Positions 45,836-54,176 of a stretch of 64,000 nt of DNA are shown here, piece after piece. Within the stretch, counting starts at the first letter, position 1, and each line of letters starts with the position of its first letter. The stretch is from Streptomyces finlayi (GTDB taxonomy: Bacteria; Actinomycetota; Actinomycetes; Streptomycetales; Streptomycetaceae). The DNA is taken from positions 1,054,001 through 1,118,000 of the forward strand of contig NZ_CP045702.1 in the NCBI RefSeq assembly GCF_014216315.1, read 5' to 3'. The translations under genes were made by a program, and so were the position numbers. The notes under the pieces were generated by a model. The model ran no database searches. It was not told the DNA's origin and saw only the letters and a list, made by a program, of their open reading frames with translations.

Positions 45836-46458
45836 CGGTGCCTCTCCTCTTTCGACCGGACCGCATCGATGCGGTCACTCTGTACTTGTCCGCCCGCCCC
45901 GACCCGTTCCATCTTTTTCCGACGACGGCGCAGTTCCCCGTCCGTCAGTTTGCGCAGCCGGCTCCTCGCCCGTGACAGGCGGGAGCGAACCGTACCGACC
46001 GGCACTCCGAGCGCCTCGGCGGCCTCCGCGTAACCGAGCCCGGACCACACGCACAGGGCGAACACTTCGCGCTCGCCCCTGCGCAACTGCCCCATGGCAG
46101 CCTTGGCCGCGACCAGTTCCTCGGAGTCGGTCATCCTTCCGACCAGTTCGTCCGCGAAATCGGGAAGCGTGTCACGCAGCGGCAGTCTGGTCAGTGCTCG
46201 CTCGTGCCGCCGCGCCGCGCGCCCGGTGTTGCGCAGCACGTTGACCGCGATGCCCATCAGCCAGGGCCGCGGGCTGTCGCCTTCGTCCCGCAGTTTCTCG
46301 CGCAGCCGCCATGCCTCCAGGAAGGTCAGCGAGACTATGTCCTCGGCTGCCGCCCAGTCTCCGGTGGTCCGGACGGCGTGCCGGTAGATCAACTGGGCGT
46401 GGTCGCGGAACAACTCCCGAAAGGCCTCCGGGTCCCCCGCGCGGATGCGCGCATGCAT
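45832..46458 (-). CDS. ECF-type RNA polymerase sigma factor
   Basis: 208 residues if it starts at ATG 46458 (AAGGTGA eight bases upstream); an in-frame ATG 20 codons earlier is possible. Region 2 is FRELFRDHAQLIYRHAVRTT and EDIVSLTFLEAWRLRE. Region 4 is GEREVFALCVWSGLGYAEAA and GVPVGTVRSRLSRARSRLR. Coupled to the CU044_5270 gene. Confidence 0.9.
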   Translation of the reverse strand: MHARIRAGDPEAFRELFRDHAQLIYRHAVRTTGDWAAAEDIVSLTFLEAWRLREKLRDEGDSPRPWLMGIAVNVLRNTGRAARRHERALTRLPLRDTLPDFADELVGRMTDSEELVAAKAAMGQLRRGEREVFALCVWSGLGYAEAAEALGVPVGTVRSRLSRARSRLRKLTDGELRRRRKKMERVGAGGQVQSDRIDAVRSKEERHR

Positions 46459-46625
46459 CGAGTAGTTCACCTTCTGACTTGTCCGCCCACGCCGACCAGT
46501 TCCTGTGACCCGCGTCACATAGCGCCGAGTCTCAACTGGGGTGCCTGTTCGGCGCCGAGTTCTGGTTCATGACGCTGATGGTCGCCGGGGTGTCCATCCG
46601 GATATGGACTTGAGACGAGGAGACG

Positions 46626-46869
46626 TGGGTGCGCATGTTCGCGCTGCTGACTCTCGTCGCCGGGCTCACCGCCGGACCACTGTTTGCTCTTCCACGGTGT
46701 CCTTGCCGCGCTGGCGGGCGCGCTGGCCGGCGCGCTGGGTGTCATGGTGCTCGGTGCGCCCCTTCCCGTCGCAGCCCGGGTCTGCGGAATCGACATCGTG
46801 GTGACTGAACGGCAGTCGGCCTGCGGGAGGCGCGTCCGACGCAGACGCATCGCCAGCAGGTGGTCGTGA
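46626..46869 (+). pseudogene. Possible frameshifted small membrane protein gene
   Basis: Frame one reads MFALLTLVAGLTAGPL; after about 46684 the sense continues in another frame as LLFHGVLAALAGALAGALG, then VMVLGAPLPVAARVCG. One extra T in the CTGTTTG run would explain the shift. Weak evidence; no family. Confidence 0.3.
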
Positions 46870-46900
46870 CGAAGAGACCGCCCCGATCCTGTGGACTCTC

Positions 46901-46924
46901 CGTTGCGTTGCTCGCAACGCAACG
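46901..46924. other. Perfect 10-bp stem, CTCG tetraloop
   Basis: CGTTGCGTTG (46901-46910) and CAACGCAACG (46915-46924). Terminator-like shape in a stretch (46870-47069) with no recognisable gene. Confidence 0.4.
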
Positions 46925-47069
46925 TCCGCAAGGCGGGAGGGTGCGAGTCTTGCCGGCGATCCTCGGCCCGCTCGCCGCAGGACTGCTGATCAGCGGCGGA
47001 CGCACCGAAGGACGTTCCGGGGGACGTTCCAGGGAACGCACCGTCTGGCTGAGCGTCGTGTCTGCGCGG

Positions 47070-47606
47070 TCAGCCGATCCGCCTGGCCAGCACCTGGCCG
47101 GGCCAGCTCTCGGACACGAAGCGGTCGGTGGGGGTGAAACCGTTGCGCTCGTAGAACGCGACCAATTCACCCCCGCCACCCGCCCAGCAGTCGACCCGCA
47201 ACAGCTCCACGCCTGCCCGCCGCGTCTCCTCGGCGGCATGATCCAGCAAGGCCGCACCGACGCCCGTACCGGCGTACCGCCGGTCCGAGACGAGCAGTCT
47301 GACGTACCGCTCGGGCTCCTCGGCCGGCACGATGGGCATCTGCGGGCTCGGTCCGGAATCCAGCACGAGGGCTCCGACCGGCGTTCCCTCCAACTCCGCG
47401 ATGTACGCTGAGTTCTCGATCGTCTACCGCTCGACCCGCGCCGCTCCGCCGGGCCAGGGCCTCTGCGAACACGGCGCCGTGCCCCACTGTTCGGTATTGC
47501 CACGCTCGTTCATCCAGACCACCGCGGAGTCGAGCATGCCGAGAATGGCCTGGACGTCCGCCGCGCTGCCGGGCCTGATACAGCGGGGGTGTGCCGTGTC
47601 GTTCAC
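47070..47606 (-). pseudogene. GNAT acetyltransferase gene with an internal TAG
   Basis: From GTG 47606 a frame reads RCIRPGSAADVQAILGMLDS and is interrupted at codon 61 by TAG (47424-47426). The same frame then continues without other stops: TIENSAYIAELEGTPVGALV, the acetyl-CoA region LLVSDRRYAGTGVGAALL, and FYERNGFTPTDRFV, to the end at 47070. Total 178 codons, a normal GNAT length. A Trp TGG to TAG change is a simple explanation. Confidence 0.75.
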
Positions 47607-47718
47607 AGCGGAACCCTAGGCGCTGCGCTCGGCGCTCCGCCGATGGCGGGCCTCGTCACACTCGCGGCGGGGGATCCGTGGCGCGGGGGTCACGCACCGA
47701 GGCGAAAACCAGTCTGCG

Positions 47719-47764
47719 GTGGAGGGTGGGAGGTGTCGCTGGCGGCACCTCCCACCCTCCACCT
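47719..47764. repeat. 18-bp perfect inverted repeat
   Basis: GGTGGAGGGTGGGAGGTG (47719-47736) is complementary to 47747-47764 across a 10-nt loop. One arm is all purine apart from T. It stands in a 336-bp stretch (47607-47942) without a gene. Confidence 0.7.
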
Positions 47765-47942
47765 CGCACCTGTTGTAGCGCTGTGCCGCGAACATGTAGG
47801 TGAGGACCTGTTCCGTCGTGTCGGCTGCGTAGCCTCTGCGGCGGTGGCTGGCGGATCAGTGACGGGTTGGACGATCCGTCGTCGCACCCACAACAATTCA
47901 ACGGTGGAGCGTGCAGGCGGCCCGTATGGTCGAGAGCGGGAT

Positions 47943-48015
47943 GGGGCCCGTAGCGCAGTGGTCGTCGCGCCTTCACAGCATGTGGGAGGACACCGGTTCG
48001 AATCCGGTCGGCCCC
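47943..48015 (+). tRNA. tRNA-like sequence, probably degenerate
   Basis: 73 nt with a good T arm (CCGGTTCGAATCCGG), a D arm (GCGC...GCGC around AGTGGTCGTC), and an acceptor stem GGGGCC(C)G / CGGCCCC with one bulged C. The anticodon arm is abnormal: the 7-nt loop lacks U33 in any register, and the stem needs a mismatch. Readings CAT or GCA are both possible, and CCA is not encoded. It may be a pseudo-tRNA or an old integration site. Confidence 0.45.
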
Positions 48016-48073
48016 GTCCTGTTTCGCCTGCCCGCGCGTCGCGCCGGGCAGGGCTCAAGCGGCCCGGTCGTGT

Positions 48074-48109
48074 CTCGACCGGCTCGACCGGCTCGACCGG
48101 CTCGACCGG
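48074..48109. repeat. 9-bp tandem repeat, four copies
   Basis: CTCGACCGG repeated exactly four times, just downstream of the tRNA-like sequence. Confidence 0.85.
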
Positions 48110-48185
48110 CCTTCGAGCCGTGCGGGATCTCAGCTTGAAATCCATCCTGTGGGAGCCTTCGGTGCCTAACTCGCATACTGGTCTG

Positions 48186-48692
48186 ATGAGTCCGATCTCC
48201 ACACGCCATCGGTTCCGGGACCCGCGCAGCACGAAGTGCGACTTCCTCGAGTCTGTCCTCGTGCGCTGCCCCGGCTGCGAGAAGGTTGCGCACGTCGGGA
48301 CAGCGCCAGACCCGGCCGGAGTGCACGACCCCGACCTCTTCGCACCACGGCGTCTCGTCTGCCGGCACTGCGGGACGGCGAAGAACCGGGGTCGTGGAGG
48401 TGTGGCCTTGCACCGGGACCCGAACGAGCCGGCAACGGACCCGTACTTCGGCGTCCGTCTGTGGTTGCAGACCGAGACCCGGCACGGGTGGGTCTGGGCC
48501 TACAACCTGGAACACCTGGACCTGATCGGACGATTCGTCCGGGCGCCCCTACGTGAAGGGATCCCCTGGCACGACCACGGCCGGAAGATGACCGTGGTGG
48601 CCCGTCTGCCAGCATGGATACAGCAAGCCAAGAACCGCGACGAGGTACTGCGGGCGATCGCTCGCATCCACGCCTCACTGCTCCGCACCTGA
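48186..48692 (+). CDS. Zinc-ribbon protein of unknown function
   Basis: 168 residues from ATG 48186. Two CxxC pairs, VRCPGCEKVA and LVCRHCGTAK (about 30 residues apart), should form a TFIIB-type zinc ribbon. A basic, Trp-rich C-terminal half follows (TRHGWVWAYNLEHLDLIGRF). It may bind nucleic acid. It lies among mobile-element scars. Confidence 0.65.
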   Translation: MSPISTRHRFRDPRSTKCDFLESVLVRCPGCEKVAHVGTAPDPAGVHDPDLFAPRRLVCRHCGTAKNRGRGGVALHRDPNEPATDPYFGVRLWLQTETRHGWVWAYNLEHLDLIGRFVRAPLREGIPWHDHGRKMTVVARLPAWIQQAKNRDEVLRAIARIHASLLRT

Positions 48693-48903
48693 CCCAGGAA
48701 TACCGAGCTGGTCACTCCCCGCATGACGCGTCTGCGCTTGGTGCCCTTCTCCTGATGGCTGCGGTGTGAGTGTGGTTCGCCGGATTCGAGCACCCTGCCG
48801 AGGGCCTGAACGGTGGCCCGTCTGCGGTTCTTCGTGCCGGGCGGCGGCCTGGGCCGGGCTTGGTGGGTTCGGGTGCACGGGCCGGCAGGCAGGCAGGGGT
48901 ACT

Positions 48904-49185
48904 TCATGCGGAGCTCCTGAACCCGCGCAGCTCGACCGGCAGATCGGTCAGCGGGAACGACAGTCGCTGGAGGTCGTAACCGGCGTCCAGGACCAGGAGG
49001 GCATCGAGGTCACCGGGCCTCCACTGTCCGGCGGCCATCAGGCGCTCGCCGACGTCGCGAACCTGGCCGGCTGTGACCGCCGCGACGTCGGCACCCGGCT
49101 CCAGCCGGATCGCGTAACCCGCCGCGAGTACCAGGCGCCCGTCCCGCGCCCGTCCGCGCCCCGGGGCGAGGACCATGAACGACAA
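48904..49185 (-). pseudogene. Transposase fragment (NF041680-like)
   Basis: 93 codons containing DVAAVTAGQVRDVGERLMAA, then DALLVLDAGYDLQRLSFPL and DLPVELRG. These match the central catalytic part of a group of actinobacterial transposases. Possible C-terminal pieces (PGTKNRRRATVQALGRVLES) follow in another frame at about 48750-48860, so the gene is both truncated and rearranged. Confidence 0.55.
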
Positions 49186-49187
49186 TC

Positions 49188-50246
49188 TCAGAGCATGATG
49201 AGCAGACGCGTCTTCGCCTTGAGCTTCCTGTTCACTGAACGGCTCTGCACGTATACCTCCAGCTTGGGGTTGGTCCCCGCCTTCACAGAGACGGTCCCCC
49301 GGACCCCCGTACCGAACAGAAGGCTGCGCGCCGCATCGCCCGTGTACGCGCGGTCGGTGTCCTTCTCGACCACGATGACCTCCTTGTCGGGCTGGACCTG
49401 AACTCGGGTGCCCAGCTGGTAGTAGCAGGCTCCGCGCTCGTACGTCACGCCCGGGTGCGAATCGACGAAGGAGCGGATCTCGACCTCCGTGTCGACCTTC
49501 AGGAGGCGGTACTTGTCGGCCGGGATCGGTTCGAGGTTGGCCCGTACGTCGTCGACGGATATGTCCTGACCGACCGCGAACAGATTCTTCGTGCCGCGCA
49601 CTCCCTGTTCGCGACCGCGGAGGAAGCTGGTGGCGGCAGCGCGCACCGTGCCGATCGCCTCCTCGACGCCCTCCTGGGAATCCGCGTCCCAGATCGCGAT
49701 GTTCCCGGCCGGGAATCCGTAGTTCTGGGCGGTGCGCTTCGCCAGGGAGTTCGGGACGAGGATCGCTGACGTCCAGTGGCCCGGAAGCGCACCCATCTTC
49801 GCCGCGATCCTGTCGAGCCAGGGGCCGAGCACGGCCATGTCGCCGTCGTGTCGCCTGTCTCCGCCGGAGGCGTTCTCCTCGCCGTCCGTCACCACGATCT
49901 GGAGGAAGCTGTGCTCGCCGTACTCCTCCCAGATGTGGCCGAGGTCGTCCAGGGACTTCAGAGAAGCCTCGATGAGGGCAGTGGCGCCGTTGTTGACTCT
50001 GTAGAGGCCTCGCATGGACGGCAGATGCTTCACGTCCATGTCCCAGACCAGGTTCTCCACCTGGTGGTCGAAGGAGTAGAGGCTGATCCTGGTCTCGTGG
50101 CCGAGGCTGTCCGACTCGGACTTCAGACCTGCCACGAACTCGTCGACGACCCGGACGAGTTGGCTCTGGTGCTGACGCATGGAACCTGAACAGTCCACTA
50201 CCAGCGCGACGTGATTCACCTTGTGCTGGATCTTGTTGGCGGACAC
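49188..50246 (-). CDS. von Willebrand factor A-domain protein
   Basis: 352 residues from GTG 50246, six bases after GGGAG. The MIDAS metal site is complete: VVDCSGSM (DxSxS), the NNGATAL threonine, and VVTDGEEN. Residues about 1-215 are the vWA domain; the rest is unassigned. It ends in a basic RKLKAKTRLLIML. No signal peptide, so it acts in the cytoplasm. No MoxR ATPase or protease partner is adjacent. Confidence 0.82.
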   Translation of the reverse strand: MSANKIQHKVNHVALVVDCSGSMRQHQSQLVRVVDEFVAGLKSESDSLGHETRISLYSFDHQVENLVWDMDVKHLPSMRGLYRVNNGATALIEASLKSLDDLGHIWEEYGEHSFLQIVVTDGEENASGGDRRHDGDMAVLGPWLDRIAAKMGALPGHWTSAILVPNSLAKRTAQNYGFPAGNIAIWDADSQEGVEEAIGTVRAAATSFLRGREQGVRGTKNLFAVGQDISVDDVRANLEPIPADKYRLLKVDTEVEIRSFVDSHPGVTYERGACYYQLGTRVQVQPDKEVIVVEKDTDRAYTGDAARSLLFGTGVRGTVSVKAGTNPKLEVYVQSRSVNRKLKAKTRLLIML

Positions 50247-50358
50247 GTTTTGCTCCCTCTCCGAGGCTCTCCGAGTGATGTCTTCACACTATGGGGAGGC
50301 ACTGACAACGGAACTGTGACGAACGATCACCCGCCCGCTCCGCGGCGACCCCCGGTGG

Positions 50359-50846
50359 GTGGTGGCGTCAGTCACGGCGCGACGGCTTCAACCGGTTGCC
50401 GGCGCAAACCTCCTCACGTCACCGCGTCGGGCATACCGGCGGCCAGGGAACTCGGCTCGACCGGCGCGTCGTTGGGCGTGGACGCCGCTGCGCCGCGACC
50501 TCTCGGGGCTGGTGAGCCGGCACACGAGGCCAGCCGGAGAGCCCTTCGCGGACGCCCGGCGTCTGGTCGCGTACGACGGCCGTGACAACGCGGTGGCGGC
50601 GGTGACGGTGTGGTCGGCCGGTCCGGGCAGACCCCGGTTGCTCGAACCGATGGGCGTGCACCGGGAGCATCGCCGTCATGGTCACGGCGGAGCGATCACT
50701 GTCGCCGCGGCAGCCGCACTGCGGACGCTCGGCTCGTCGAGCGCGATCGTCTGCGCCCGAGCTCCCATACCGGCGCCTTCGCCACCTACATGTCAGCGGG
50801 CTTCCAGCGATGCCCTGAGGTCAGTGACCGGTACCGGGACGCGTAG
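50359..50846 (+). pseudogene. Broken GNAT acetyltransferase gene
   Basis: One frame holds GEPFADARRLVAYDGRDNAV and the acetyl-CoA loop LEPMGVHREHRRHGHGGAIT. Near 50750 the sense moves to another frame, RPSSHTGAFATYMSAGFQRC, ending at 50846. The N-terminal half of the fold is not recognisable. One lost base at the TGCGCC run explains the shift. Confidence 0.6.
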
Positions 50847-50891
50847 TGGCAGGTGGCGAGCTCCTCTTCGGTGGGTGCCATGCTGACTTCC

Positions 50892-51707
50892 ATGAAGATC
50901 GCGGCAGCCCAGTTCACCTGCGTCCCGGCTGACGTTCCGGCGAACGTCCGGCAGATGGCCGCCCTCGCCGCCGAGGCGCGTGTACAGGGTGCCGAGCTGG
51001 TGGTGTTCCCTGAGCTGGCACTCACGGGATACGAACTCGAAGCCGTGTCCGCCCGCCCTGATCTGTGGGTGCGGGCGGACGATCCACGCCTGGACGCGGT
51101 CCGGGCGTCTGGTGTCGCCGGTGTCGTGAACTGTGCCGCTGCCACCGGCGGTGAGCGAGCTGCCGTCGAGACGCTCGTCTTCGGGGCCGACGGCGAACTG
51201 ATCACCACGTACCGCAAACAGCACTTGTTCGCGCACGAGCAGGGCGTATTCGCGGCAGGACGGCACGACGGGCGCTTCGAGCTCGGAGGGCTTCGTTTCT
51301 CCCTGGCCACGTGCTTCGACAACCACTTCTCCGCGCTGGTCTCCCGTGGTGCCGCCGACGGGTGTCAGGTGCACCTGGCCAGCTCGTTGTACGGCACGGG
51401 CGGTGGGGTGGAAGAGCTGGCGGCGGTGTATCCCGGCATCGCGAAGGACTTCGGTCTGTACGTCGTCGTGGCCAACCACGTCGGTCCGGCCGGCGCGTGG
51501 ACCGGCTGTGGCCGCTCCGCACTGTGGGCCCCCGGGGGCGCCCTTCTCGCACAGGGCCGACGCCGACACGCCGATGGTGGTCATCGCCGAGGTCGGATAG
51601 CGCGCGCTTCGTCGCCCGCCTTGCCGGACCGCGAAGCCGACCATGGGTTCCGTCCCTGCGTGCCGTCCCTGCGTGCCGTCCCTGCGCTACGTGAATGCGC
51701 TACGTGA
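50892..51707 (+). CDS. Carbon-nitrogen hydrolase, C terminus altered by a frameshift
   Basis: ATG 50892. The nitrilase triad is complete: Glu in VVFPELALTGYE, Lys in TTYRKQHLFAHEQG and Cys in SLATCFDNHFSA. It hydrolyses an amide or nitrile of unknown identity. After SALWAPGGALLAQ the frame runs into unrelated sequence to 51707. The natural end, ADADTPMVVIAEVG with TAG at 51600, lies in the next frame, and one extra G in the CAGGGCC run near 51553 accounts for it. Only the last 14 or so residues are affected. Confidence 0.75.
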   Translation: MKIAAAQFTCVPADVPANVRQMAALAAEARVQGAELVVFPELALTGYELEAVSARPDLWVRADDPRLDAVRASGVAGVVNCAAATGGERAAVETLVFGADGELITTYRKQHLFAHEQGVFAAGRHDGRFELGGLRFSLATCFDNHFSALVSRGAADGCQVHLASSLYGTGGGVEELAAVYPGIAKDFGLYVVVANHVGPAGAWTGCGRSALWAPGGALLAQGRRRHADGGHRRGRIARASSPALPDREADHGFRPCVPSLRAVPALRECAT

Positions 51708-51725
51708 ATGCGCTACGTGAATGCG
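51650..51725. repeat. Two abutting 13-bp tandem arrays
   Basis: CCGTCCCTGCGTG is repeated 2.8 times (51650-51686), followed without a gap by CTACGTGAATGCG repeated three times (51687-51725). Different units, same period. The next 276 bp up to 52001 hold no recognised gene. Confidence 0.85.
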
Positions 51726-52001
51726 CTGACCCTGCGGACAGCGATTCTGTCATCGGCTCAACTGCCTTGAGGCATACCCCCCATGGCATGTGGCGTTCCT
51801 CACAGCGAAAGTGCAGACAGCGAAAGCAACTGCACCCTTTCGTCATTTCTGTCTGCCCCCCGCGTGATGGCGCCCCCGGGACAGGTGAAGAATTCGTGGT
51901 GGCCGACCGCTGCCTCAGCCATACGATCAGTTCCAGTCGCATCTGCGTGTCCCATTCCGCAGCGACCCCTCTTCTCTTCTTTCGGACCATGAAGGGCTCT
52001 T

Positions 52002-53288
52002 GTGACGATTCGCCGGATTCTTGCCACAGCCGTCGCCGCCGCGGTGACCACACCCGTCCTCCTGCTGTCGGTCACCCCCGCGTTCGCCGATGGCAAGCCG
52101 GCAGCGCAGACGCAGGAGAAGCCAACCATCGCGGAGCTGGAGATGGCCGCCGCCGCAGCGAAGGCGGCCTACGAAGACGCCGTAGCGGCCGAGAGTGCCG
52201 CCAACGCGGCTCTGGAAGCGCTCGATTCCGACACCGCTCCCCTGACCGTGGCAGTGAAGGTGGCCAAGGCCGCTGCGGCAGCGGCCGGTACCGCGAAGGC
52301 CGACGCCGACCAGGCGGTCGTCGACGCCCGAGCCGCCGTCGACGCCCTCCCGGACACGGCCACCGCCGAGGAGAGGGCCGTCTTGACGACCGCTCTCACG
52401 GAGGCGGAAGCCGCCGCGGTAATCGCCGGTGAGGCCAAGGCGGCTGCCGATGCCGCAGTGGTGGAAGCCGTGGACGCGCGTGACGACGAGCTGGTCGCCG
52501 CGGTCCGGACGCTGGGTCAGGCGCAGAACGCCGTAAAGGTGGCGCTCGCCGACAAGACCGCCGCCGACGAGGCGCTGGCCAAGGCGAAGAAGGAGGCCGA
52601 GGAGGGCGAGGGTGGTGAGGACGGCGATGCCTGCGTCCCGGAGCCCCAGCTCACCACGGTCGTCACGGGTCTGCCGTCCGCGGTCGTCGCCGGCACGAAG
52701 GTCACCTTCAACCTCCGGGTGACCAACGGCACCGACAAGACGATGGACGAGGTCCTGCCGTTCGCCTATGTCCACGCGACCGACGGAAGCGGGCTCAACG
52801 ACATCGACGACCTGGTGCGCCTGCAGTGGACCTCCGACTCGTCCTCGACGTGGAAGACCATCGACAACAAGAACTACATGGACGCCATCAGCCCGCTGAA
52901 GGCCGGCGCCCACGCCGACGTCAAGATGCGCCTGGCGATCGATGCCTCGGCCCCTGCGGGCAACGGCGTCACCTTCGTCGCCGGTGACTACTTCAACGAG
53001 GACGGAACCTGCGGCGGAAACCCGGACCTGGAGGGGTACGAGTTCCTCATCGCCGCTGCGGGCAGCAAGCCCGGCAAGGGTGACGCCAAGCCCAGCACGA
53101 CCGCACCGGCCACCCCGGACCTCAGGCCGCAGAGCGGCGCGTCGGCAACCCCCGTGAGTGGCAGCCTCGCCGCCACGGGCTCGTCCTCCGTGACGTCCCA
53201 GCTCGCCCTCGCGAGCGGCGCGGCCGTGGCGATCGGCGCGGGCGCGGTGTTCGTCGCTCGCCGTCGTAAGGCCGGCTCCCACTCCTGA
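52002..53288 (+). CDS. Cell-wall-anchored alanine-rich coiled-coil protein with LAATG sorting signal
   Basis: 428 residues from GTG 52002. Signal peptide residues 1-29 (ending AFA). An Ala/Lys/Glu-rich coiled coil spans about 38-200. A compact domain with two cysteines (GDACVPEP and GTCGG) follows to about 350, then a Pro/Thr linker. LAATG (389-393), a hydrophobic span and a VARRRK tail form a sortase signal of the LAxTG type used by class E sortases. It is a surface stalk-like protein. Confidence 0.85.
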   Translation: MTIRRILATAVAAAVTTPVLLLSVTPAFADGKPAAQTQEKPTIAELEMAAAAAKAAYEDAVAAESAANAALEALDSDTAPLTVAVKVAKAAAAAAGTAKADADQAVVDARAAVDALPDTATAEERAVLTTALTEAEAAAVIAGEAKAAADAAVVEAVDARDDELVAAVRTLGQAQNAVKVALADKTAADEALAKAKKEAEEGEGGEDGDACVPEPQLTTVVTGLPSAVVAGTKVTFNLRVTNGTDKTMDEVLPFAYVHATDGSGLNDIDDLVRLQWTSDSSSTWKTIDNKNYMDAISPLKAGAHADVKMRLAIDASAPAGNGVTFVAGDYFNEDGTCGGNPDLEGYEFLIAAAGSKPGKGDAKPSTTAPATPDLRPQSGASATPVSGSLAATGSSSVTSQLALASGAAVAIGAGAVFVARRRKAGSHS

Positions 53289-53333
53289 CGTCCGAGACGG
53301 GGTGCCGACCACGGCACCCGGCCACGCGCGAAC

Positions 53334-53375
53334 GCACAGCGGGCCCGACACCGTACGGTGTCGGGCCCGCTGTGC
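53334..53375 (+). terminator. Strong terminator after the LAATG protein
   Basis: A 42-nt perfect palindrome; arms begin GCACAGCGGGCCCGACACCG, with GTAC at the centre. 45 bp after the stop. Confidence 0.85.
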
Positions 53376-53506
53376 TGTGTGCGGCGCGTGCGCTGCGGTG
53401 CGGTGCGGCGTAGTGAGGGAGCACTTGCGGACTCTTCGTAGCGTGGAACGCAACGCAGAATCCGCAACCCAGCGGCCGGATCGCCGTCTGTACACGAGAG
53501 GTCCCC

Positions 53507-54058
53507 GTGGGCATCGAACTGGGTTCCGCAGTCGTCCTGATCACCGGCGTCATGGCGGCGGGGAAGTCCACCGTGGCGGAATTGCTGGCCGGGCAGCTGC
53601 CTCGTGCCGCCCACGTGCGCGGCGACGTCTTCCGACGGATGGTGGTGTCCGGCCGGGAGGAACTGCTGCCGGAAAAGACCGCCGAGGCCAGAGCCCAACT
53701 GGAACTACGCTACCGGCTGTCCGCGCTGGTGGCCGACGAGTACGCGGACCACGGTTGGACCGCGGTCGTGCAGGACATCGTCCTGGGGGAAGACCTGGAC
53801 GGGTATGTCGCCAGGGTGCGTACACGACCCCTGTACGTTGTCGTGCTGGCTCCTTCCACGGCAACCGTGCAGAGTAGGGAAGCTCAGCGCCCGAAGACCG
53901 GATATGGCGCCGCTTGGACGGTCGACGCCCTCGACCGGACTCTACGCGAGGAGACGCCGCGTATCGGGCTCTGGCTGGACACGTCGGAGCAAACGCCGGT
54001 CCAGACAGTCTCATCGATTCTCGACAACCTCTCCGCCGCCCGAGTACGGGCCGACTGA
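53507..54058 (+). CDS. P-loop kinase-like AAA-family protein
   Basis: 183 residues from GTG 53507. Walker A is LITGVMAAGKST (about residues 11-22). VVQDIVLGEDLDGYV is the Walker-B-like region and RPLYVVVLAPSTATV follows. The build resembles chloramphenicol phosphotransferase and gluconate-kinase-like small-molecule kinases. Substrate unknown. Confidence 0.8.
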   Translation: MGIELGSAVVLITGVMAAGKSTVAELLAGQLPRAAHVRGDVFRRMVVSGREELLPEKTAEARAQLELRYRLSALVADEYADHGWTAVVQDIVLGEDLDGYVARVRTRPLYVVVLAPSTATVQSREAQRPKTGYGAAWTVDALDRTLREETPRIGLWLDTSEQTPVQTVSSILDNLSAARVRAD

Positions 54059-54176
54059 CCGAGGCTGACTCGGTGCCATTTCACTGAGAACACCTCACTG
54101 ACTGCCTCCAACAAAGTAGCGTACGGTCAACAACGGCTCCACACACACCCGTTCGAGCATCTCCTCGGCGCAGGCC

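Noticed and set aside
47589..48185. N-terminal extension of the zinc-ribbon gene back to 47589
   Set aside because: It would run through the inverted repeat, the tRNA-like sequence and the 9-bp repeat; the ATG at 48186 begins the plausible protein.
51650..51725. Possible CRISPR array
   Set aside because: Units are contiguous 13-mers without spacers, and no cas gene is present in the window.
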